DNA of 64,000 nt from Tetranychus cinnabarinus (lineage: Eukaryota; Arthropoda; Arachnida; Trombidiformes; Tetranychidae), in the NCBI GenBank assembly GCA_022266195.1, contig WHVY01000009.1, positions 1,612,001 to 1,676,000 on the forward strand, given 5' to 3'. Within the stretch, counting starts at the first letter, position 1; the number at the start of each line of letters is the position of its first letter. The notes under the pieces are model-generated. The model was not told the DNA's origin. It made no database searches and saw nothing but the letters and a program-made list of their open reading frames with translations. A program made the translations under genes and the position numbers. Shown in pieces: positions 41,209-55,700 of the stretch.

Positions 41209-41745
41209 TTGGGTAAGGTCCTAGGATTGGTAACACTGGCGTGGCTTCACAAGCCTTTTAAATTTTTATCCAATGGAATTAACTCTGAGTTTCTTGGTGA
41301 GTTGAAGTTTTATTGACACTCTTAAATTCATTAATATTTAATAATAGTTGATCATGGACAGCCTTAAATGAAAAATAAAACAAGAAAACGCGGTTAACAA
41401 AAGTAAAGGGTAAGGGTGGCTTGAAAATTAAGGAAATGAAGGTGACAAAGTGATGACTGATTACTTTATAATATCCTGGTTTTTTTGGTAGAAGACTATG
41501 GCATATTGGCGGGTTAATCATTATTTTTGCAAGTGAGTAAAGCATGGTTGACTCTAATTTCTTCGCCGATCTAACTATTTGCATATCGATCTAACAAGCA
41601 TAATCAACTATTATTAAATATTAATGAATTTAAGAGTGTCAATAAAACTTCAACTCACCAAGAAACTCAGAGTTAATTCCATTGGATAAAAATTTAAAAG
41701 GCTTGTGAAGCCACGCCAGTGTTACCAATCCTAGGACCTTACCCA
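41209..41745. mobile_element. 537-bp fold-back element next to the UGT 3' end
   Basis: The left arm begins TTGGGTAAGGTCCTAGGATTGG at 41209, of which GGGTAAGGTCCTAGGATTGG reappears inverted, ending at 41743. The arms pair for about 145 bases (41209-41352 and 41602-41745) around a 250-bp centre. The target duplication could not be fixed with certainty. The element starts 16 bases after the UGT stop codon, so it probably lies in that gene's 3' UTR. No coding capacity. Confidence 0.88.
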
Positions 41746-44700
41746 AACTTGACAATGGCGTTGTCAATACAGTATTTTTCACAATTTTTTTATTTATACT
41801 CCATTTTGAATCAAAGGAATTCTATAAAATACTGGTGTTTTGTAATCGCACACTTAATAAATTGACAAACTAATTTACTCAAGTCAATGATCAAAATTGA
41901 GCTTTCATGAATAATGACTGACTCAAAGTTGATCAAATCATCCTGAGCGCCAAAAACGATAGTTAGCCTGCTATTAAAACCTAAAGATGGAGCCAGTGAA
42001 TGAGCTCTTAATCAATTTTTAGTTTTAGTTGGTTAAGCATCTTGCCTTAAATTATCATTAAATTCAATAAAATTAGTTTGAATTTTCATTTCATGTTTTA
42101 TTATCAATGATTTACATTTCAATAATCTGTGCGTTCAATAACTTTTAAGCCATCTAGACTCCGGTGAACCTCGACAGATATGAAACAGCATTACAAGCAA
42201 AAAAGGAATCGAAGAAATTTTCTGACTTCAATTGAATTTTCCTTTCATTTTTCATATTAATTTCACTGAAAAATTCATAGCTCATCATTTAACTCTTTAC
42301 TGTTCAAATTTTCTCTGTTTTTTTCTCAAACCTACTTTTCTAGAAATTAATTAGCAGAGGCTTTTTTACATCGTCATGTGTGCCCTGCATTAACTTTCCA
42401 GATTTGCTTCTTATACCTAGTAATTTCCGTCTTCAATTAGCCGCATTCTTAATCCTTTCACAACGATAAATAGGAAAGGAAGAAACAATAATAAATTGTT
42501 TAAGCAAGGAGTAATCATTTAATATAATATTATTTAAGATCATGCGTTAAACTTCAACATCTAACAGGTCGTCGATTAGGGAAAGAGGAAGAAGTGAGAT
42601 GAAAAACGTGGAAGAGTTAAAGATGACATAATTTAGCCTTTCCAGGAAGATGATGGTGATGATAAAAAGTAATCATCTTGAAACGATGATTGAATTGATT
42701 CTGTTCCAAATCCGCGAAGAGAATTGTAAATTACCATGGAAATGTGGGTAAATGTATCAACAGCACATGAACAGAGTTGAAAGTTATTACGAAACTGAAT
42801 CAATATAAATAAATAACCAAGAAGATATGATAACAGGGAGTTAAAAGTGAGCTGATAAAATTGCTATCAAGGCAAAAAAAGGTAGGTTGGAATGAGGGAA
42901 GAAGAGGAATTGACATAAGAAGATAGGAAGAAAGAGAAGAAAGAAATGAAGAGAAAGTGAAAGAGAGAGAGAGAAAGAAAGAAAGAAAGAGAGTGAACAA
43001 GGTTTTGATGAAGACGGGTGAGCAGAAATGAAAACAAAAATTAAAGCGTAGTCTCCATCTTTTTATTGTAAATCAGAAACAAGTTAATTGTTCAATGGCA
43101 ACTCCAACATTTGCCTTGACCATATAATATCAACTCACAGTTTAACCATTAAATGTGTTCAGCAAAAGATTGGTTCAACAGTGTGTCAGACTCGTAATAT
43201 CAACCAATTGACATAAGCAAACTTGATTACCATTGTACATTAATTGGTTTGGTAAATAATTAGTTGTAAAGCAAGATAAAGAGTTACCCTGTATGTGTTC
43301 AGAAAAAGAGCAACTTCTCTCCATCTCCCAACATTAATGTTTATATTGTGTATTTATGTACGTATCTGTGTAGTTGGTGACTCTCCAAACTCTGAGCATC
43401 GCCAATCAACAGTTTAACTATTTACCTATCAACTTGTTGAATTTAAACATCATTTAGATTGTTATGATTATTGAACCATCCTGATTGTGATGCTGCTTTA
43501 TTATCATATAATTTTTATCATGGTAAAGGCATTTTCCTCGTCTTCATATCCATCAACAAACCAACATCACTCAATGTTACTAAAGGTAACTCAACGGTTA
43601 TGTGTTGTTTAACCATCTATTTGGTGAACCTTTTCGCCATCTGTTGATATATCCATCATGGTTAACTAAATTAAATTGTTTTCTCCGGTCCAGTTCAATT
43701 TGTTCTTCGATATGTGTCACTTGATTCAAGTTTAATTTTCCTTAATTGTGAAGTGTTTCCAAACAAGTAATAATAATCTGCAAAGCCGAAGTCTCATTGA
43801 CGGTGAGTCGCAATAATAAAAACTCTAATAACCACCAATCCGTCTTAAGCTTAAATCTTTCAATCACAGCCTTTCTGTATTTAAAATTGATCAAGCCTTA
43901 ATTGTGATAAAACCATCATAAATCAACCATCAGTTTGAAACCAAAAAGATTGTATTCCCAGCTAAAGCATCATCTTGTTAAAACCTTTTCATTTCGCCGT
44001 TTACTTTTGACATTTTGTTGTCAAAAGGTATTTCTGTGTTACTCCTCTCAGTTGTATATTGGCATTGTTGGTAACAATAAAAGTCGACAAGTTGGTTAAA
44101 AAAATCATTTTGCACTAACAATCTGATGATTAATAACTACCTAACAAAGTCTCAAGACATTTTATCCTATCAATTGACGGTTTCCAGCTATTATTGATAC
44201 CTTTACTGGTGATTTTCAGCTCATTTATCATTATTTTCAACCTTATATTGTAACAAAAAAATCTATTATATACGCTGATCCTGATTGGAATAAGGATCCT
44301 AGATTACTCAGACTAGGATCAATTTAATGATAAATTCCTGATCAATTCTCTGTCCAGTTTCAACCTTATATTGTCTTCTTCATTGTCCATCCTCAGCAAA
44401 AGGCGTAAACAATTTTGGCTTTCATTGTTCTCAAAGTGATTACAGATCATTGAGCTTCTGGTCAACCCAAAAATCCCTCCACATTGCTTCCTGTTGTAAT
44501 TGAACTTGAATAGTTGCAAAGACTGAAAGAAAAAATATAAATAAATTTAAATTAGGAGAAAATTTGTTCACATCAAATGTCAAAAACAAAGTATCTGTCT
44601 TCTCGTTTCATCTTGACTCTCATTTAATTTCTTTATCCTCCTTCAGATGAAACTCCCTTCAGAATAATAAATTTTATCGTATGGTTTCAAGTAAAAGCAG

Positions 44701-45174
44701 CTTCATCTCAAGAAGAAGAAGACAAACAAAGGTAAAAAAGCGATCTCGAAAGAAAACGAAGATAAGATTAACCAGGAAAGGAGGAATCATCCAGAGGGAG
44801 GGAGAAGGAGTGAGAGAGGTAAGGGAATAAAAGTAGAAAGTATTAAAAAAGGTAGTGAAGATGAAGTGAGACACAGAAAAGAGGAGGAAAAACATAGAGG
44901 TTACGAGGACATATTATCAGCTCAGGTCTTGAGGGATTTTGTTGATTCAAGTCTATAAGAAATAGCTTTGAGAAAAGCTTTCTTCTCTTTTTTCTCCTTC
45001 TCTCTCTCTCCAATCGTTCTCTGTCATTAGTTTCCTCGTTTAGCTGAAAAAAACGAAGAACGAAATTAAAATACAAAATATTGAAAGAGATATAAAATAC
45101 CTACCAAATTGAAAGAAGACGAAGATATTGAATATAGAGAGGCGAAATCAAGCAAAGAAAGAGAGGGAAATACA
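41746..45174. other. Intergenic, low complexity, upstream region of the GPCR
   Basis: No gene was recognised. It includes purine-rich tracts (42900-43000, 44690-44900), a complementary pyrimidine-rich tract (44985-45010), and a small hairpin near 44293-44322 (GGATCCTAG ... CTAGGATC). The GPCR's promoter or untranslated exons may be here, but no splice site could be supported. Confidence 0.4.
42961..42993. repeat. GA/GAAA microsatellite
   Basis: A run of GAGAGAGAGA followed by four GAAA units in an otherwise purine-rich stretch. Confidence 0.85.
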
Positions 45175-46728
45175 ATGATAAATCAACATCGACTTATGAC
45201 TGCCCTGGTCAACCTGTCCACTGGAAATTCCGGAAATCCCAATGATAGTCCATCCTTTGATACTCAAGAACAATTTTGGTCAATCCTCAACCAAACTAAC
45301 TCAACATCAATATCATCAATCAATTCAAGTGAATCCAATGATACTTTCAATAATGGTTCGCATCCCTATTACCCATCCTCATCAATACTGTCCAATCATT
45401 ATTCACATTTGGCTTCATCCTTGAATAGTTTTGAAATCAATCCAAAAACTCGAAATCCTTATGGAGCTGGACCGGTATTACCAGATGATAATGCTAATTG
45501 GGATGGATTGTTTCAATTGATCGGACTCTCTCTTGTTTCAACATTAGGTTCAATGGGTGGCATTTTTGTCATCTCAGCTATAGTTGTAATTGACACTTTT
45601 CAAGTTCGTGGTAATGTATACCTTGTAAGTTTGGCATTAAGTCACCTATTGGTCACTATTCTGGTCATTCCAGCGTCGTGTGTTGCCATAATGGCCAATA
45701 TTCCGGGTGACCCGTCCATTTGTCACTTCCAATGGTTGGTAACTCTTTCAACTTTAACAATCTCAGTTATATCTTTTATGTTAATGTCTGTGGAAAATTT
45801 GAAAGGATTAACATCAATTATTTCGTATGAAAAATGTTGTACAAAATTACGAATTGTGATCATAGTGCTTATTACCTGGATACTGGGTCTTGCACTTCCT
45901 TTAACTCAACATGTCAATGCGTATGGTCCTTCTGTGTGTTCCGGTGATCGCAATTCATATTCAACAATTAATCCAACTTATCATTTAATAATAACAATTA
46001 GTGTTCTTATTCTTCCCACACTGATTACTCTGTTGTGCTTTACTCGTTGCTTTTTCATAATTAAATGGTTGCGTTCACAACTAGAAATACATCCAACTGA
46101 GGATCCTTGGGCATATATGTTAACTGATGAAAATTTGCTCAAATCTAATATTTGTGTTTATATATCATCATTTCTCATGTGGACACCGTTAATAATCGCC
46201 TCCATTGTTAATATTTATTCACCAGTGGCTCAAGAGTGGCTGAATTCAACATGGTATTTAGCACTGTGTCATTCATGTGTCTACAGTTTTCTGTATGCAG
46301 CAACCAATAGAGACTTTGCTGAAGCTTTTTTCAAACTTTTCTATTACTGTTGCTGTAAATCTCATGTAACATGGCAAAGGAAAGGAGGTGGGCCTCGTCG
46401 TGGGCCAAGTTACGGGCCAATGGGCTTAAGAGTTCATATAATACCAGGCCTTAATATGTATTCACAGAGGCGAGAAGGTGGCTCAAGTGGAGGATCTGTT
46501 GGTGTTGGTGGCTCGTCGAGTTTTTCAACGCGAATCACTTCAAGTGGTGGCGGAAGTCAAGGCGGTGGAAGTTCCTTTGGACACCATTCGGGTGGGTTCT
46601 CTTTCGGTGGACACAGCAGCGGATTCGGCGGTGGACACTCGTTTGGGGGTGGTTCCTCATGTACTAGTGGACCTTTTGCTCGATCATTTCAATCTGGGCG
46701 AGCTTACAAGACAACCGGTGATCTTTAA
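45175..46728 (+). CDS. Rhodopsin-like (class A) GPCR, orphan, intronless, Gly-rich tail
   Basis: 517 residues from ATG 45175; an in-frame open region upstream has no ATG. A long Ser/Asn-rich N-terminus with several N-x-S/T sites precedes seven membrane spans at about 113-139, 147-172, 184-206, 227-245, 269-297, 325-348 and 358-375. Cysteines before span 3 (C183) and in loop 2 (C255) can form the usual disulfide. The DRY motif is replaced by ENL (207-209) and the NPxxY region by CHSCVYSFLY with no proline; helix 8 (TNRDFAEAF) and a Cys cluster follow. The C-tail is Gly/Ser/His-rich (about 440-500). Shape and motifs suggest a peptide-receptor-like or Tre1/moody-like orphan, but I cannot assign a ligand. 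The lack of introns could reflect an old retrocopy. Confidence 0.88.
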   Translation: MINQHRLMTALVNLSTGNSGNPNDSPSFDTQEQFWSILNQTNSTSISSINSSESNDTFNNGSHPYYPSSSILSNHYSHLASSLNSFEINPKTRNPYGAGPVLPDDNANWDGLFQLIGLSLVSTLGSMGGIFVISAIVVIDTFQVRGNVYLVSLALSHLLVTILVIPASCVAIMANIPGDPSICHFQWLVTLSTLTISVISFMLMSVENLKGLTSIISYEKCCTKLRIVIIVLITWILGLALPLTQHVNAYGPSVCSGDRNSYSTINPTYHLIITISVLILPTLITLLCFTRCFFIIKWLRSQLEIHPTEDPWAYMLTDENLLKSNICVYISSFLMWTPLIIASIVNIYSPVAQEWLNSTWYLALCHSCVYSFLYAATNRDFAEAFFKLFYYCCCKSHVTWQRKGGGPRRGPSYGPMGLRVHIIPGLNMYSQRREGGSSGGSVGVGGSSSFSTRITSSGGGSQGGGSSFGHHSGGFSFGGHSSGFGGGHSFGGGSSCTSGPFARSFQSGRAYKTTGDL

Positions 46729-49700
46729 GTCAATAAACCAGTAACTAAACAATCCGCAATCAATACAAATTTACTCAAACAAAAGAAACAGAAAAACCAA
46801 TTAGTAAAAATAGTTAACATACTATTAATTGTTTCTCATTAGCCAACAAAAACAGCTGTACATAGTGACTAATTGATGAAACTTTGTGATTGGTTGAAAC
46901 AATTAGATTTAACAAATTAACATTAGATGGCATTAAAACCGTTGAACAATTTTTGTTACAGCTTTTGAAATACAAAAAAAAGAGTTGAGTGTAACTTTTA
47001 ATTAATTAAAAAAAACAAAAGAAATGTAAATCATTCTAATCCCTTTTTGAGGCCCAAAAAATGTTTAATGTTTAATTTTATTGTTATTTTTATTAATTTT
47101 TTGCCATTTATCATAGTTGACAATATACATAATACAGTATAAATAATATATACCATACTCCAAAATCAAATGAAATAAGTATAAGAATGATATTAATATA
47201 CACAAGAACCCAATAATAATTTGCTCATCTTAATTGTGACCCTTCTTTTTTCGTCCTCATTCCACTTATATCCAGTTTGATTCCTAGCAGTTATTAAGGA
47301 TTAATAATTATTTGGGAACAAATATAACAATGATGGTAATAATGATTACATAAATAATCATGTTAATAAAATAATAAAGGGACCATTATTTTTAGGTGGA
47401 ACCTGGTATGAAAGAGTTTGATTTCATTTGCTTCTCTCTGTCCATTCCACTGTTCAACTCAATGATAATATGATTAAAACTAATACAGTAGTGTTCAGGG
47501 TTAAGTTAACAAAATTGGAGATGTTTTTCATAGTCAATAGTAAATGAAAGTACTAATGAGATCGAACTTTATTTTGTTCAGTTTTCTATTGAATTGTTTT
47601 CTTTCTTATCTCAACTTGATATGGTCAAGACGCCGACACCTGAAAATTAACGTAAGTGTGACCCTTTTTTGTCAACTAACTCTGACCACAACTGTAACAA
47701 TAATCTTTCTCTCTAACTGTAATTTACTTTCTATTCTGCTTCTGTCTTTTTTACTGTCAACAATATGTTTTCAATAAATGTCTCAATTTACTTTATGTTT
47801 TCTTTCCTCGATTCCTTTCGAATGATTGGGTCCATATTGATTATATAAAAATAAAAACAAAGGTAATCAAATTACAATTTGGTCCTAATCCTTGTTCGCA
47901 AGAGAAATGCTTAAATTGTAACCATTCTGGTAAACATTAACCAATCAAGATTATCCATGATCCATCCTATTAATGTGATTATAGAGAGTTGAAAACATTG
48001 ACATGTGTAGGCATGAAATAGTCAGCTTCAAGGAATTGCAACCAACAGATTTATAATGCTTATTGATTAACTGATAAGTTTCACTTCTCTGTAAGAGTAT
48101 TAATTAACTGCTGAAATATTTACAATCAGCTGAGTAGGCTTAATGTTATTTTGAAGTCATCAGGATTCTCCATGGATAAATTAAATTACCATTTCCAGTT
48201 AAATCATAAGGAAAGAAGCCGTAGATATCTTTGGTGATGGTAATATTAAAATTGAGTTACAATTGATTGTTTTTGATTGTCTTTAACACCAACTTATTGA
48301 TTGGTAACCATGTTATTATTGTTGATGATCATGAAATTTATCTCCATGTCGAATGATATTAATAAATGCATAAACATAATCAATAAATCTTTAAATGCAA
48401 TTATGGTGATCGTGGTAATGATAATAGAGATAATCAATAAACTCAATTTCTTCGTAGGCTTTATCCATAACATCTAGTATTCCTGGCAATATAAATTGAC
48501 GTTTGAAATTTTGAACCCAATTAAACTTAACCAACGAATAATGCTGATGACAGGGAAACGTATATCCAACCTAAGTGAATTAAAACAGATGACATTAATA
48601 AAAGAGTAAAATTGTGATAAATATATGGAAATGAAAACATTTTAATAATCAAAATTTCAACCGGTTAATACCTTAACACATAGACGAGAACCAGCAAGCA
48701 ATCATTACCAGATTAACCAGATTTGGGTATAGATTCACTTAGGTAAAAATTGGAAACTTCAAGACAAGATATCACAAATTAAACAGATAGAAAGTCAATT
48801 AATGAACTTAGTTTAATTAATTACTAAAAATAAGAGAATCAAATAGTAAAGGTAAATAAGTGAAGGGGTATAAAAAGCCAAAATAAATGGCGGTCAAATA
48901 CAGCAAGCTAGAAGCGCCATTATTAAATGGGAAATAAAATAAATTGAATTTTTTGTTTAAATTGCTTTTTCTGGTCTTCTGGCTGTTGATGTTTACCAAT
49001 GATGAGTATTTGGGCCTTTCATTTTGTTATTTTATTACCATCTGATGATATTTTCATGTTCAATCAATAAGCATGATGTTATTTTGATTCTCAACTCAGA
49101 GCAGCAACAAAAAAATACTCTTCCTGTTTTCCTCAACATATTAACTTCAATTTTTTCACATGTTTGAACATTGAGTTTGCCAGTTTATGTCAGATTAATC
49201 AGTTGAGGCTTGATAAATAAGACTATCCAAGCAGTCAGAATTATATCATTCACAAGATATTGTTACCATTACTGGATGTATTTTTCATTTTGTCTCTCTG
49301 TTGGTATAAGAAATTACATTTCAAGAAAACATTTTTATGTTTCCTAAAATTGTGATCATTTCGTCTACAAACGAGTTTCCTTCATGTCAACCATCATGTT
49401 ATCCTTTATTATAGCCATCATCGTAATAGTTCAATGATAATTCAGCGCAAAAATTCAATGGCCAATGTAACAAGACATTTGACAGGTTACATTGCCTAAA
49501 GAGTTATCACCTAAACGTTAAGCTTATCCACTTTCAACCAATCAACAAAAATAATCAGTCCATTTTCAAATCAACTTGTTACCTTTTTCATTAGATTATT
49601 AAATAACCATTTGATCCTTGTTCTGGTCAATTGTAAATCCTAATCCTATTTGGTTACATAAATTTCAATCCTTTTGATACTTCATTTTGTTATCCTCTTT

Positions 49701-52700
49701 ACATTGTCATCTGTAATGGTAAACAAAAAATTTATGCTTCTTAACCTTTCTCTTTTTTTCCATGTTTATCATTATGATTTACATAATTTGATTATGTTAA
49801 ATATCGTATAATATATTTTCAAGTTGACTTTGGAAGATACAATTTTATTTGGAACATTCGAAACTCGGTGAAATGTGAAATTCAATACATTGAATAATCT
49901 GCATAATGATTGAAACTTGTTCACTGTTGTTCGTTTGCTTGGAAAGGTTTGGTGGTTTCAAAATTTGTAACTTCAATTCAGCCTGTCATCATCCTATATA
50001 AAAAATCAGCTAATTGAATTGCCAATTAATCCTGATTTAATTTGCATCTTAATATAAGTCAGTTGATCAATTAAAATGCATCTTGTAAGTTTTAGGTTGA
50101 CTAAATATTTGGTTAAATCTGGTTCAAGTTGACAACAAAAAGGAAACCCTTTCATTTGTGTTGGAGTAAACATTAATTGAAGTATTACATGTAAAGTCAG
50201 GGAAAAGTGAAAGTAGAGTTTCATTAATTAAGATTTTGAGAGGAAATATTTTAAATATTTACCAAACAATTGATTATAAAGTCAGGTTGATGTAGTTATT
50301 TTTAATTAAATCAGAACAAATCAGCGTATTAAAGAGTTGAAAGACTGGAAGCAACAGGGTTGAGTTGAGTTTAGCTTTTCAGATGTAAAACTATAATAGA
50401 TGAATACTTGAAACATAATTAATTAACAGTAGATTTTGCTATCAATTTCTGATTTCAGTTTAACTAGAGGGTTAACATGAATTCCCTGCAAATTAATATA
50501 AATGTCTAACATGAAGAGTAACATTAAAAATAAAAGCAACAACTTGTATCAATTGAACGCAACACTAACATGATTTAACGGTAACAATGTTTTCAAGTTT
50601 CTTTGACTTGAGGCCCAAAATTGACTGTGATTTATGGAAAATGGGTAAGAATGATTAACTTACTGTTGAAAGAAACTAGATTGTGATTTATGATGATTAA
50701 TCGAAGGTACCAAAATGTTTACATTCAAAGTAGTCCAAATAAAACACTTTGGAGAAATGAAAAAAGCAATCTTTTTCTGTTATTAGCTCTACATATCGAT
50801 CCAAAAGTAAACCTCATTTTATAATAATCATTTTTGCTTGTTCCATTTTTTGTTCGGAGTAAATGTTTTTCAATTTCAGGCTTCTTCCCTCAGGAAAATT
50901 CATAATAATGGAAGATAATAGAGATGACGGTGAAAGCAAATAAGACAGTTAATCATCTTAAGTATACTTGAAAAACATGGTGATGATGAATTGAGCAAGC
51001 AAGCAAGCAAGTCAAATCAAATATGAGAAACTATTTTTAAACCAGCCAACGTTAACAGCAACTAATGATAGTGTCAATTGGCTATTTAACACTTTTATAA
51101 TCAACTAGCACTTGGTTTAATAAGTTACAATTACAATTGAAAGTTACAATAAATAATTGAAAAGGCAAAGTCATCAACAAATAAACGGCTAAGCTTACCG
51201 TTAAGCATAATGTCAACTCATGGATAAGCTCGGCGCAAATTTTGAATTCCCTAAAATTTATCAGATTTATACTGTTTTGCTAATTCTTGGTGGCAATTAA
51301 TTTACCCAGTATTGATTAAATACAGTTAATATGATTGTCAACCCAACTGAAACCCATTCATAAACGGTTACTTCAATGGTAGATGAAAATGAATGAGATA
51401 TTAATATAAAAATAGGTTTGACATATGAAATAATATTTACCTTTTGTACTATGTAAACGCAATACAACCAGTTTATTATTTAGTCAATAAAAATCAATAG
51501 GAATTGCATTTCATCTTAAAACAACCATGACCATAATCATTAGTAATCATCATGATAGTAATCGTTATTTTGAATCGTCTGTTTCATTCATTCATTTATT
51601 TTTTTTGTATAGTTGAGTAGCCAAATGTAATCATGGAAATGAATGTTGTATGTCAACAGACAATGAATTTCAATTGAATAACCTTTCATCTTGGATTAGT
51701 AATGATTTATAAATGAACTTTTAATCCGTTTATTGATTTATTTATTGTTGAAACAATATTATTACATGCTGTATTTGTTGACACTTGATGTGATTCCATT
51801 AACATTGGAATCAAGTGAAAACAAAGAAAATTGTGAATTACTAGACAATTTATTCTTGTTTGATTTGCCTGTGTGAATCAAGTTAAATCAAGTTGTGTTT
51901 ATTGATTGATGCAAGGAAAATAAAAATAAATCCTAATTGATTATAAACAATACACTCTTTGGGTAAATTTAATTCGGTAACTATGCAACAAAAACAGGTT
52001 TGCATCACAATTGATTATCATCATTATTTTACATCGACTTTCATGTTAACCATAATAATGAACATCCAATTATTTGGAATGATTCCTGATAATCCTCTTC
52101 GCTTTGCTTTGAAAAAAGTACAATCCCAATGAATTTACTGGTTAATGGGGAAGCCATTATTCAATTACTCCAGAAATATCAGGCATAACAAAAGTTGCCA
52201 TTGAGATCAATATTGTAGACATTTTTTACCATCCTAATCCATTACTATTAAACAAGACAGGATTAACTTGCAGTGGTAGGTGGGTTAAGAGAGGCTTGTC
52301 AAATGATTGATATGATACAATTTCCAGTGTGATAACCTGTGAGTTTTAGGTTGTACTAATCATGATAAATAATCAATAGGTTGCTTGGGTTGCCTTTAGT
52401 CTTGATTGAACGTCCTCATGTCAGTCCTGATGTGTGTCTTCAACTGGATACCAATTTTAGACGGTAGACATTGTTTGTTTATGTCAAGATTGTAATTGAC
52501 ACACTCATCCATTGTGTAAACCTTACGAAACCTGGTAATATTGGATAAGAAATAAAATAATTAGCAGGTAATTAAAATAAGGTAACCCAAATGGGTTAGC
52601 AAATGTTAACATGAAAAATGCAAATAAAAGCTGAGCGAAACTATGGGTGTGATAAGGTTAGATTTGGGGTTCCTTTAGGAGTTGAAAGAGGAATTGTACA

Positions 52701-55700
52701 ATGAGTTATCACTTCACTATTATCATGCAGATTTGTATACATACATTTACATTGAATTCAAAATGTTAATCATTTGATACTAGCTTGTATCGTTAGTCTG
52801 TGTGTAGCTGCTTATATGCTTCTATGAGTATGAGAATAAGTTTTTTGATTTCATTGAATAAATACAGCCATGTGAGGTTGGCAGGGAATCCAATTTTGCT
52901 GACAACATTCCAATCAATGAATTAAATGATAATTGTTTGAACACAAGAACATGAATAGACTCCAAGTTGAATAGGAGTTGAATTTCAGCTGAGATGAAGC
53001 TGATGTAAGATGTAACTAAAGTTGGGCAAAAAATGTATTGATAATGAGGGTTAAGAAAAGGATGAAACCAAGTGATGAGTGAACATGAAAAAAGAACAAG
53101 AACAAAGAAAGATTGATGTGTTTGAATGACAAACTGTCAAGTGTATAATGAGAGAGGAAGAAAAAAAAGTCATGATGATAACAAAAAAAAAGATGCGAAA
53201 TTTTATCACCATCAGTCTTTTATATCTGATCGATTAATTGAATATCATTTTACGCGGCTCGATAGCTAAAGCTTAAGCCATTAGTTTTTCCCTCAATACT
53301 CAAGCCGGTAATTTTTAATTTCACCAAAACTGTCTTTTATTGACGAACGAATCGTTATAATATCTAGTTTATAAAGTGTCTAATTATTGATACATTATGT
53401 GTGATTTAAACAGTATTTAAATTGTCTGTTGTTCAAGTGTAATCATTAAATCGCTCAAATTTTCCATTTATTTGTCTAAAAATAGATATGGCGACTACCA
53501 GAGACACAGCATGTTACTGTTCAAATTGGTTTCAAAGTGTTATCAAAGTAACCTTTTTAGGTGTGAAAGGCTAAGAGTACCTTAATCTTTGGTGAAAGGT
53601 CTACATGACATGGGGAAATAGCAAGTCGAAACGAGCTGAACACGATAAAGGATTGGATAATTTCCCTCTTCAAATATGTAAATTTCATTTTTTAATGTAA
53701 TTTTCAAGTAATCAACACCTGATAGGATGGACGACTTCCACTCTTTTGTTTTCACTTTTTTGCTCAACTGTTTGATTGACTATCTATTTCAGAATGGTTA
53801 ATTAATGATCAAAAAATTGATTAATACTGTTCGCCTTCTTCATAAGTCTTGAACTTTCCCTTTCTGGTCGCCCTCATTATCGGCATCTCAACTCTATCTT
53901 GTTGATTCATCTTTTCAATTTTTCATCTTCTTTTTTATTTAGTCTCTTCAATTTTGTTGCTGGTTTATTTTCATCATTATCATCATCAACAACAGTATTA
54001 CAAACTGAATTAACTAAGCTTTCTTTAGATTGGATCGATAATGATTGATCATTGTCATTTGATTAATGAACCCTCTCTTGTTATATTGTGTATTGTGTAT
54101 GTGTATCTCTGTAAGTTATACGATTATTATCATTTAATGTTTATTCAGTTTCACTCTTATTTTTGCGAGAAAAAAAACTTATCTAAAGAGTTAACCAAAC
54201 GAATGGTTATGATCAAAGTTATCCCGTCGTTAATATATTTTTTGTATAGATAAACATGCAGTCAGAATGATTTTATTGATTTTTCCATCTTCTTCTTCAT
54301 CATAATCATCTGTTCCTTCTTTATTTTTTTGTTCATTGGTCTTTCCTGATTATCAACTAATGGTTAAACTCACTTCTTAGTGAAATATTTTTGTAAATAC
54401 TTTCGATTCCCTTTCAGGTTCAATTGAAATGTCAACAAAGTTCAACATTGAATTTATTGTTATTATTCTGTCAATTTGATTCACTCCTTCACATTTTCCT
54501 TGCCATAATTTCCTTCTCTCCTCATTTAATACAACATTTAAAACATTCCCTCTTATCCCTTTATTTTAATACCATTCAAGTGGGGATTGAACAATATTTA
54601 TAATAGTCCAAATAATCATCGATCAAATTTAATCGTTTACTTGACATTCTTTACGTCTTACAATCAAAAAGCTCACCTCATTAGATTACCTGAAAAAACT
54701 TGATTAAACTTACATAACAATCATTTCTTTGAGCACTGAAAGTTGATTTCATTTTTCAATTTTCATCTGTTTATTAACTGTTTTATTCATCAGCACATTT
54801 TTCAAGTCAATTGTGATTAACTGTTCATTGTTATTAATAAACAAAGCGTAAAATCGATGTGAATATTAGGCTTTTATCATTCTCCAGCCAGTTAATATCG
54901 TCATTATCGTGCATCTTTAATATTTGCATTTATGTTCAACTACAAATTGATTGACTTTCTGATTATATTACAGGCTATTATTAATGCTATTTTTAGTGTC
55001 AAGTGTAATTTGAGTTAAAGAAAGCAAGTTGATGACAAATCAGCTTAACAGGATGAAACTGAAAATTATCTCGCTTCAAGTAACTCTTATTATTTCATTA
55101 ACCGTTCACAGCATCTGAATAATATTGAACAGAGTAATGTTAACTAAATTACAATGATAATGAGAGTAAACAAAAACGCTTATTTTCACTTGTTTGCATC
55201 AAATGAAGACAGGAAAATCAATTAACACTGAATCATTGTAAATCATCATCAGTAAGTCAATGATAAAGGAGTAAGGATGAATATTCATTAATTTGTTGCT
55301 CTTTTCATCACAAATGTTGAAGGTAACCCATTTTATTACAATACAGAATGATGATAATGAAGGGAAAAAAGGCTTTTAATATTCTTTGCCTAATTTATCT
55401 CAAATAAACAGTAATCATTACATTGTAACCGTAAATAAATTATTCAATTGGAAAGTGTAAAGGTAAACATTTCCATCTTTAAGCAGCATTAACGAGATGA
55501 CAACTAATCCCACAATGATTTGTGGTCAACTTAACTTTTGTATCTTAAACTGAAATTGAATAATTTATGATATTAACACTTTAACCAAATTAGGTATTGA
55601 TTTGGATAAGTCACTTTAATCAAAATAAACTGAAAGGTTTGATGAGTTCAATTGAATTCAGAAACTTGGGTTTAATTTTTTAACGTCAAACGCAACGCCA

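Noticed and set aside
54041..54253. Short open frames in the gene-free region and introns (also 47544-47777, 48817-48999, 61799-61987, 63580-63807)
   Set aside because: They are under 80 codons, driven by AT-rich or purine-rich composition, and have no domain or splice context.
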